Source: G963691835 sp963691835 | GTDB taxonomy: Bacteria; Pseudomonadota; Alphaproteobacteria; Thalassobaculales; Thalassobaculaceae | Direction: 5' to 3' | NCBI GenBank assembly: GCA_963691835.1 | Contig: OY829383.1 | Coordinates: forward strand, 4,154,001-4,218,000 | Length of the DNA: 64,000 nt | Shown here: in pieces, positions 58,439 to 64,000 of the stretch | Layout of the letters: every line of letters begins with the position of its first letter | Position numbering within the stretch: position 1 is the first letter of the stretch | The notes under the pieces: generated by a model | Database searches by the model: none | What the model was told of the DNA's origin: nothing | Seen by the model: the letters and a program-made list of their open reading frames with translations, nothing else | Translations under genes and position numbers: made by a program

Positions 58439-59955
58439 GCGGCGGCGCATCCGTCGGGATGATCCAGCACATCCCGATCCTCCAGGTCGCGATCCCTCTG
58501 ATCGCGGCCCCTCTCTGCTCCCTGATCTGGCGCCGGGATCTCGCTTGGCTGTTCACGTTCCTGGTGACGATCGCGGCCTTCCTGATGTCGCTGCACCTGC
58601 TCGACCGGGCGTTGGTTGAGGGTCCGTTCGTTTACGAGCTCGGGGGATGGCCGCCGCCGTGGGGCATCGCCTATCTAATCGACCCGATCAACGCGACGGT
58701 GCTGCTGATCGTCTCGATGATCGCGGTCGTGGTGCTGCCGTTTGCGCGGAAGAGTGTGGATGCGGAGATCGACGAACGGTCACAACCGCTTTTCTACACC
58801 GCCTTCCTCCTCTGCCTGTCCGGACTGCTGGGCGTTGTGGCGACCGGAGACGCCTTCAACATCTTCGTCTTCCTGGAGATCTCGTCGCTGTCGACCTACG
58901 TCCTGGTCGCGATGGGCGCCAAGAGAAGCCGCAAGGCGCTTTCCGCAGCCTACAACTACCTGATCATGGGGACGGTCGGTGCCACGTTCTATGTGACCGG
59001 CATTGGCCTCTTGTACATGGTGACGGGCACCCTGAACCTGGTCGACCTCGCCGAGCGGATCCCGGCAATCGGGGAAAGCCGGGTTGTCGAGGCCGCCTAC
59101 GCCTTCATCGTGGTGGGCATCGGGCTGAAGCTCGCCATGGTGCCGGTCCATACCTGGCTGCCGGGCGCCTATGCCCAAGCCCCGTCCATGGTCGGTGCGT
59201 TTCTGGCAGCAACGTCAACGAAAACAGCGATTTATGTCCTGGTTCGGTTCACCTTCGACGTCTTCGGGCCGGACTATGACTTCGGTCTTTTCATCCTCGA
59301 CAAGGTGTTGCTGCCCCTCGCCCTGGTTGGCATGGTCGCCGGCTCTGTCGTGGCCTGTTACCAAACGGATCTGAGGCGCGTTCTGGCGTATTCGAGCGTG
59401 GCGCAGGTTGGTTACATGATCCTGGCCATTTCGCTCGTCAGCACGGCTGGATTGGCGGCAGGTGTACTGCATCTGTTTAATCACGCGCTCATGAAGGGTG
59501 CGCTGTTCCTGGCGCTAGGCTGCATCACTCTCAATACCGGCCTGCTCCGCGGCGGCGCGGTCACAGTCGAGGGTATCGCGGGGCTCGGGCGGCGAATGCC
59601 GCTCACCATGGGGGCGATCGTCCTTGGCGGGTTGAGCCTGATCGGCGTGCCCCTGACGGTCGGTTTCATCAGCAAGTGGCTGCTGATCGAGGCCACAATC
59701 GCCGACGGTCGCTGGTGGCTCGCCGCGATTATCGTCGGCTGCTCTCTGATCGCTGTGATCTACGTCTGGCGGATCGTGGAGGCGGCCTATCTGCGCGCGT
59801 CCGATCCGGATGTCGAGGTGCGGGAGGCGCCGCTCAGCATGCTTGTCCCGGTTTGGGTGCTTGTGATCGCCAACATCTGGTTCGGCGTTGATGCGACGAC
59901 CACCGTTTCGATTGCCCGGCAGGCGGCAGCCGTCATTCTTGGAGATGCGCCATGA
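58435..59955 (+). CDS. mnhD: Mrp-type antiporter subunit D (NuoM/N-like, MbhH-like)
   Basis: A 506-residue, 14-helix antiporter subunit. Residues required for proton transfer in this superfamily are all present: Glu148 in FVFLEISSLSTYVLV (TM5), Lys232 in GIGLKLAMVPVHTWLPGAYA (TM7), the TM8 Lys in STKTAIYVLVR, and the TM12 Lys354 in NHALMKGALFLALG. It uses a GTG start overlapping mnhC (GTGA) and overlaps the next antiporter gene by 4 bp. It should be a functional proton channel of the complex. Confidence 0.95.
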   Translation: MSGGASVGMIQHIPILQVAIPLIAAPLCSLIWRRDLAWLFTFLVTIAAFLMSLHLLDRALVEGPFVYELGGWPPPWGIAYLIDPINATVLLIVSMIAVVVLPFARKSVDAEIDERSQPLFYTAFLLCLSGLLGVVATGDAFNIFVFLEISSLSTYVLVAMGAKRSRKALSAAYNYLIMGTVGATFYVTGIGLLYMVTGTLNLVDLAERIPAIGESRVVEAAYAFIVVGIGLKLAMVPVHTWLPGAYAQAPSMVGAFLAATSTKTAIYVLVRFTFDVFGPDYDFGLFILDKVLLPLALVGMVAGSVVACYQTDLRRVLAYSSVAQVGYMILAISLVSTAGLAAGVLHLFNHALMKGALFLALGCITLNTGLLRGGAVTVEGIAGLGRRMPLTMGAIVLGGLSLIGVPLTVGFISKWLLIEATIADGRWWLAAIIVGCSLIAVIYVWRIVEAAYLRASDPDVEVREAPLSMLVPVWVLVIANIWFGVDATTTVSIARQAAAVILGDAP

Positions 59956-61460
59956 TGTTCGGCCTGTCTCCGGAAGCCGCCGTGCTCGCCGCGCTGATCA
60001 TCCCCTCGATGGGAATCGTGGCGATCTATGTGACCCACTGGTGGCCGAACCTGCGGGAAGCGGCGACGCTCAGCACCGCGATCATCCTGTTTATGGTTGT
60101 CCTCGGGCTGCTCCAGCATGTTGCCGACGGCGGAAGACCGGAAGTGACGCTGTTTGAGGTCATGCCCGGCCTGCCACTCGCCTTCTCGGTTGAGCCGCTG
60201 GGCATGCTGTTCGCGACGATTGCCTCGGGGCTTTGGATCGTGAACTCCCTTTATTCCATCGGCTACATGCGGGGGAACAACGAGAAGAGCCAGACACGGT
60301 TCTACATGTGTTTCGCCGTCGCGATCGCCAGCACCATGGGCATCGCCTTCGCCGGCAACATGTTCACGCTGTTCGTCTGCTACGAGGTTCTGACCCTGTC
60401 GACCTACCCCTTGGTCACACACAAGGGCGGCCCGGAGGCGAAATCGGGAGGCCGTGTCTATCTCGGGATCCTGATCGGGACCTCGATCGGCCTGCAACTC
60501 GTCGCGATCATCTGGACATGGGCGCTCGCGGGCACGCTGGATTTCACGGTGGGCGGCATCCTGGCGGGCAAGGTCGAAGACAGCCTTCTGCCGATCCTGC
60601 TCGCGCTTTACATGTTCGGCATCGGCAAGGCGGCGCTGATGCCGTTTCACCGTTGGCTGCCCGCGGCAATGGTGGCACCCACCCCGGTTTCCGCCCTGCT
60701 GCACGCTGTCGCCGTTGTGAAGGCGGGCGTGTTCACCGTCCTGAAAGTGGCGCTCTACATCTTCGGCGTCGACCTTCTCGCGACCACCGGGGCCAGCGAC
60801 TGGCTCGTCTACGTGGCGTCGTTCACGCTCATCGCGGCGTCGGTTGTTGCGTTGACGAAAGATAACCTGAAGGCCCGCCTTGCCTACTCCACGGTCAGCC
60901 AGCTGTCCTACATCGTGCTCGGTGCGGCTCTGGCCACGTCGTTGGGCGTTCTGGGGGGCGCGCTGCACATCGCCACCCATGCCGTTGGCAAGATCACGCT
61001 CTTCATGTGCGCCGGCGCGATCTATGTCGCGACCCACAAGACCGAGATAAGCGACATGCAGGGCCTGGGTCGGAAGATGCCGTTCACGTTCGGCGCCTTC
61101 TTCATCGGTGCCATTAGCATCATCGGTCTGCCGCCATTCGCCGGGGCGTGGAGCAAGTGGTATCTCGCCCTTGGGGCGGCGGATGTCGGGCTGCTCCTGG
61201 GAGTCGCGGTGTTCATGGTGAGCTCACTGCTCAACATCGCCTACCTGATGCCCGTCGTTGCCAAAGGCTTCTTCCTGCCGCCGCCTGAGCCAAAATCTGT
61301 CGGTGCGGCCGCTGCTCCCGGTCATGGAGATCACGAGGAAGAGCATCACGGAGCGCCGTTCCTATGCGTTCTGCCTCCGTGTCTGACCGCAGCCGGCTGC
61401 TTGATCCTGTTCTTCTACGCGGACGCCGTCGTGGCGTTCCTGCGCCCCATCGTCGAGTGA
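59952..61460 (+). CDS. Second NuoN/MrpD-like antiporter subunit
   Basis: 502 residues, with the same antiporter fold as the preceding gene but clearly divergent from it. Key residues are intact: Glu145 (FVCYEVLTLSTYPLV), Lys226 (GIGKAALMPFHRWLPAAM), a TM8 Lys (AVVKAGVFTVLK) and Lys347 in TM12 (HAVGKITLFMCAG). A histidine/glutamate-rich cytoplasmic or external loop (PGHGDHEEEHHGAP, about residues 455-468) lies before the last helix. No equivalent second D subunit exists in standard Mrp operons. It overlaps mnhD and precedes the small unknown gene by 8 bp. Confidence 0.9.
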   Translation: MMFGLSPEAAVLAALIIPSMGIVAIYVTHWWPNLREAATLSTAIILFMVVLGLLQHVADGGRPEVTLFEVMPGLPLAFSVEPLGMLFATIASGLWIVNSLYSIGYMRGNNEKSQTRFYMCFAVAIASTMGIAFAGNMFTLFVCYEVLTLSTYPLVTHKGGPEAKSGGRVYLGILIGTSIGLQLVAIIWTWALAGTLDFTVGGILAGKVEDSLLPILLALYMFGIGKAALMPFHRWLPAAMVAPTPVSALLHAVAVVKAGVFTVLKVALYIFGVDLLATTGASDWLVYVASFTLIAASVVALTKDNLKARLAYSTVSQLSYIVLGAALATSLGVLGGALHIATHAVGKITLFMCAGAIYVATHKTEISDMQGLGRKMPFTFGAFFIGAISIIGLPPFAGAWSKWYLALGAADVGLLLGVAVFMVSSLLNIAYLMPVVAKGFFLPPPEPKSVGAAAAPGHGDHEEEHHGAPFLCVLPPCLTAAGCLILFFYADAVVAFLRPIVE

Positions 61461-61468
61461 GGGTGGAC

Positions 61469-61840
61469 ATGACTGACCCCCACGCGCCCCACACCGATAC
61501 AGCCGGCACTGGCTCCGGCGGGCCAATCGTGGCCATCGTGGATCGGATGTTCGCTAGTCCGACCCGGCTTCTCCAAGGCTTGGGCGTGGTCTGCGCCCTT
61601 CTGGTGGTCGCCGACTTCACCTACCACAAGCACTTCTACATGGACTTCCTGTACACGCCGCTGATCTATCCGGTGCTCGGGATTGCGTTCATCGTGGGCA
61701 TGGTGATTGTCGCTCGTGTGCTACGGGCCCTGGTTCATCGGCCGGAGGAGTTCTACGCCCCCTACGGGATCGACGCTGAAGAGAACGGACCGGACGCCAC
61801 AGGCCGGAACGACAGTGCGGAGGATGGCCGCCATGGCTGA
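61469..61840 (+). CDS. Unknown small two-TM protein of the antiporter operon
   Basis: 123 residues. A His/Thr/Gly-rich N-terminus is followed by two helices (about residues 36-50 and 63-86) joined by a short aromatic/histidine segment (DFTYHKHFYMDFLYTPLIY), then a basic loop and an acidic C-terminus. I do not recognise it. Its place after the D subunits and its two-helix form recall MbhI of archaeal Mbh, but similarity is not evident by eye. GGGTGG precedes ATG 61469, and the stop overlaps the start of the last antiporter gene, so it is an integral operon member. Confidence 0.75.
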   Translation: MTDPHAPHTDTAGTGSGGPIVAIVDRMFASPTRLLQGLGVVCALLVVADFTYHKHFYMDFLYTPLIYPVLGIAFIVGMVIVARVLRALVHRPEEFYAPYGIDAEENGPDATGRNDSAEDGRHG

Positions 61841-63536
61841 GGCGCTGCCCCCGTTCTTCCCCTACTTCATCGGTGCGGTGCTGGCACTTCTGGTACCCAA
61901 CGGCCGCGCCCGCTCGTCGTTCATGCTGCTGATCCCAGTTGTTGGCGCCTGGCTGCTGCTGAATGCTGAGTACGGGAATTGGTGGACGGTCCAGTTCGAC
62001 GATATGTCGTTGATCCTTTTCAGATTGGACGGGCTCTCCTTCATCTTCGGGCTCGTCTTCAATCTCGGGGCGTTCATCGCGATCCTGTACGCTTGGCACG
62101 TCAAGGATCCGGTGCAGCAGATCCCAACGCTGCTTTATGCCGGGGGCGCCATCGGCGCGGTCTTCGCAGGCGACCTGGTCACGCTTTTCATCTGGTGGGA
62201 GGTGACGGCCGTCACGTCGACCTTCCTGATCTGGGCACGCCGAACGGAGGCCTCGTTCCACACCGGTCTCCGGTATCTGATCATTCAGGTCCTGTCGGGT
62301 GTTCTGCTGCTTTCCGGCGCCCTGATCCTGGTGCGGGATACGGGTGCGACCGGTTTTGAGGCTATGACCCTGGAGGGTATCGGCCCATGGCTGATCTTCC
62401 TGGCCTTCGGGATCAAGTGCGCCTTCCCGTTCCTGCACAATTGGCTCCAGGACGCCTACCCGGCCGCGACCGCCACGGGCACCGTGACGCTCTCTGTCTT
62501 TACGACCAAGCTCGCCGTTTATTCGCTGGCCCGCGGCTTCCCCGGAACGGAGATGCTGATCTGGATCGGGGCTGTCATGGCGGTCTTCCCGATCTTCTTC
62601 GCCCTGATCGAGAACGATCTCCGGCGCACACTCGCTTACAGCCTCAACAGCCAGCTCGGCTTCATGGTCGTCGGCGTGGGCATCGGAACGTCGCTGTCCT
62701 TGAACGGAACGGCTGCGCACGCCTTCAGCTCCGTTTTGTATCAGGGCCTGCTGTTCATGAGCATGGGCGCCGTCCTGTATCGGACCGGCACGACGAAGGC
62801 GACGGATCTCGGCGGTCTATACCGCTACATGCCGCTCACGATGGTCTTCTGCCTCGTGGGCGCCCTCAGCATCTCCGCCTTCCCGCTGACCAACGGCTAT
62901 ATCTCCAAGAGCCTTGTCAAGAGTGCGGCGTCGAAGGAGGGGCACGCGCTCGTCTGGATGGCCCTCATGATCGCATCGGTTGGGGCGGTCGCGCATTCCG
63001 GCATCAAGATCCCGTTCAGCGCCTTCCTCGCCTCCCGAAAGACTTATGGTCCCGAGGTGAAGGAGGCACCGGCACATATGCTGGCAGCGATGGGACTGAC
63101 GGCTGCGCTCTGCGTCGCCATCGGGCTCTTCCCTCACGTGTTCTATGGGATGCTTCCGCATGACGTGGCCTATCAGCCTTACAGCGTGACCCACATCATC
63201 ACCCAGCTGCAGTTGCTCCTGTTCGCTCTGCTAGGGTTTGGGATTTTGTTTAAGATCGGGCTTTATGTTGCTGATGTAAAAGGGATTAATATCGATTTCG
63301 ACTGGGTTTACCGGCGGTTCCTTCCACCAGCTTCTGCCGCCATCGGACGACTGATCGATGGGATCTGGCAGGCGTTGACCGGGACGGCGAAAAGCCTGGT
63401 TCGGTTTGTGATCGAAGACTTGGGCCGTCTCGCGGGACAAAATGGCCTGTTCGGACGATCTCCCCGGCCCGGCACGTCCGTCGCTTGGGTGCTGGTCGCC
63501 CTCGTGATCGCGCTGGCCGCCGCCTATACCGCCTAA
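61833..63536 (+). CDS. NuoL/MrpA-like antiporter subunit with altered TM12
   Basis: 567 residues from ATG 61833, chosen because GCGGAGG lies about 9 nt upstream and the frame from 61707 overlaps the preceding gene. The antiporter core is present with Glu123 (FIWWEVTAVTSTF), Lys195 (FGIKCAFPFLHNWLQDAYPA) and a TM8 Lys (FTTKLAVYSLARG). The TM12 lysine normally found in an HAxxKxxLF context is replaced by Gln304 (SVLYQGLLFMSMG). A C-terminal region with an amphipathic helix and a last TM helix (AWVLVALVIALAAAY) recalls the NuoL/MrpA lateral-helix extension. It lacks the DUF4040 tail of MrpA, which is encoded separately at 57019. Confidence 0.9.
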   Translation: MAEALPPFFPYFIGAVLALLVPNGRARSSFMLLIPVVGAWLLLNAEYGNWWTVQFDDMSLILFRLDGLSFIFGLVFNLGAFIAILYAWHVKDPVQQIPTLLYAGGAIGAVFAGDLVTLFIWWEVTAVTSTFLIWARRTEASFHTGLRYLIIQVLSGVLLLSGALILVRDTGATGFEAMTLEGIGPWLIFLAFGIKCAFPFLHNWLQDAYPAATATGTVTLSVFTTKLAVYSLARGFPGTEMLIWIGAVMAVFPIFFALIENDLRRTLAYSLNSQLGFMVVGVGIGTSLSLNGTAAHAFSSVLYQGLLFMSMGAVLYRTGTTKATDLGGLYRYMPLTMVFCLVGALSISAFPLTNGYISKSLVKSAASKEGHALVWMALMIASVGAVAHSGIKIPFSAFLASRKTYGPEVKEAPAHMLAAMGLTAALCVAIGLFPHVFYGMLPHDVAYQPYSVTHIITQLQLLLFALLGFGILFKIGLYVADVKGINIDFDWVYRRFLPPASAAIGRLIDGIWQALTGTAKSLVRFVIEDLGRLAGQNGLFGRSPRPGTSVAWVLVALVIALAAAYTA

Positions 63537-63655
63537 CCTCAATCAGTTAGCGGAAGAAACATCCGGTCGGTGAGGTGCGTCGATGGTGGCGCGACGCGTT
63601 CCAAGATGCTAAACGCTCGACTAACTGACTCGTATCTGACGAAGGATCGGCCGCC

Positions 63656-64000
63656 ATGCAAATGACTGGCGAAGAGACGATTTCGGCTCCGCGTGACGTG
63701 GTGTTCGCGGCGCTGAACGACCCTGACGTTTTGAAGCAGTGCATTCCAGGCTGCGATACGCTCACCAAAACCTCGGATACCTCCTTCGAGGCCAAGGTCA
63801 CGGCGAAGGTCGGGCCGGTCAAGGCGAGCTTCACAGGGGCCGTCACCCTGTCCGATATGGATCCGCCGAACGGTTACACCATCTCAGGTGAGGGCAAGGG
63901 CGGCGTGGCCGGCTTTGCCAAAGGCGGCGCTAAGGTTTCGCTGACGGAAGCCGACGGCGGCAAGACCGCACTGGCCTATGAGGTAGACGCACAGGTCGGG
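63656..64000 (+). CDS. coxG: CoxG-like SRPBCC protein, partial (cut by window end)
   Basis: The first 115 residues of a carbon monoxide dehydrogenase subunit G-family protein (MQMTGEETISAPRDVVFAAL, then NDPDVLKQCIPGCDTL and KVTAKVGPVKASFTG). In bona fide CO-dehydrogenase clusters CoxG anchors the enzyme to the membrane, but many members occur beside other molybdenum hydroxylases. GAAGGA is located about 11 nt before the ATG. It follows the antiporter operon by 119 bp on the same strand. The neighbouring catalytic subunits, if any, would lie beyond the window. Confidence 0.85.
   Translation, partial: MQMTGEETISAPRDVVFAALNDPDVLKQCIPGCDTLTKTSDTSFEAKVTAKVGPVKASFTGAVTLSDMDPPNGYTISGEGKGGVAGFAKGGAKVSLTEADGGKTALAYEVDAQVG

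Noticed and set aside
59787..61037. Long minus-strand frames (416 residues here, 343 residues at 61689-62720) opposite the antiporter genes
   Set aside because: They are rich in Asp/Arg/His/Gln as expected for the antisense of hydrophobic genes, and no protein-like domains are visible.
55864..63536. Energy-converting hydrogenase or respiratory complex I
   Set aside because: No NiFe-site large subunit, NuoB/NuoD-like or ferredoxin-like subunit is present; only the antiporter half is encoded here.
63543..63627. TCAGTTAG and CTAACTGA inverted copies between the antiporter operon and coxG
   Set aside because: An 8-bp match about 70 bases apart with no T-tract and no further symmetry; compatible with chance.
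1..64000. CRISPR arrays, tRNA or rRNA genes, insertion sequences
   Set aside because: I looked for regularly spaced repeats, cloverleaf-like stems with conserved T-loop sequence, and transposase motifs, and found none that could be supported.

Overview
The window is one contiguous, gene-dense stretch of chromosome with high GC content and short intergenic gaps. It most resembles a free-living, probably marine alphaproteobacterium of the Rhodospirillales type. The evidence is the gene order dusB-ntrB-ntrC-ntrY-ntrX-trkA, which is characteristic of Alphaproteobacteria, together with a Sinorhizobium-type choline ABC transporter, two TRAP transporters, and a richness in acyl-CoA and organic-acid catabolism. 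I see no rRNA, tRNA, CRISPR array, IS element or prophage. The taxonomic call is inference.

Layout. 1-476: an AT-rich patch with one orphan small ORF, compositionally unlike everything after it. 477-2878 (minus): trmJ and citramalate synthase. 3139-3938 (plus): a tiny membrane protein translationally coupled to a SPOR-domain lipoprotein. 3953-12702 (minus): trkA, ntrX, ntrY, ntrC, ntrB and dusB, the nitrogen-control operon. 12837-20776 (plus): a TRAP transporter, hydantoinase/oxoprolinase subunits A and B, and a LysR regulator, which together look like one catabolic unit for a small amide or lactam-like solute. 20773-22728 (minus): a DUF2332 protein and a phytanoyl-CoA-dioxygenase-like enzyme. 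22831-24654: typA/bipA. 24670-26493 (minus): a large membrane protein I cannot identify. 26689-28766 (plus): an HpsN-like (histidinol-dehydrogenase family) enzyme and an SDR, with a metallo-beta-lactamase-fold hydrolase convergent to them. 29779-34728: a signalling block (sensorless kinase plus lone receiver, divergent from a NarL-type regulator plus a 1025-residue PAS hybrid kinase). 34833-38359: a PAS-like protein, malate synthase G and a methyltransferase. 38533-41516: choXWV.

41513-54788 is an accessory catabolic region. It holds two paralogous acyl-CoA synthetases, an acyl-CoA dehydrogenase, a second TRAP transporter, a Gfo/Idh oxidoreductase, a metallophosphoesterase, a DksA-like protein with an incomplete zinc finger, a DsbA-family oxidoreductase and two small membrane proteins. 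54825-55670 is a class-IV aminotransferase. Divergent from it, 55864-63536 is a ten-gene, tightly overlapping Mrp/Mbh-like cation-proton antiporter operon. Its first seven genes follow the order of the archaeal membrane-bound hydrogenase antiporter module (E-F-G-[MbhD+MbhE]-B-C-D). In place of a hydrogenase module it carries two more antiporter-like subunits and a small unknown two-TM protein. The window ends inside a coxG-like gene.

The antiporter operon is the best candidate for a little-described system. Secondary points of interest are stem-loops at all three solute-binding-protein/permease junctions, an orphan intrinsic terminator that suggests an unannotated small RNA near 48.6-48.7 kb, and the sensorless kinase block. 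All similarity calls are from reading protein motifs by eye; no database search was possible.
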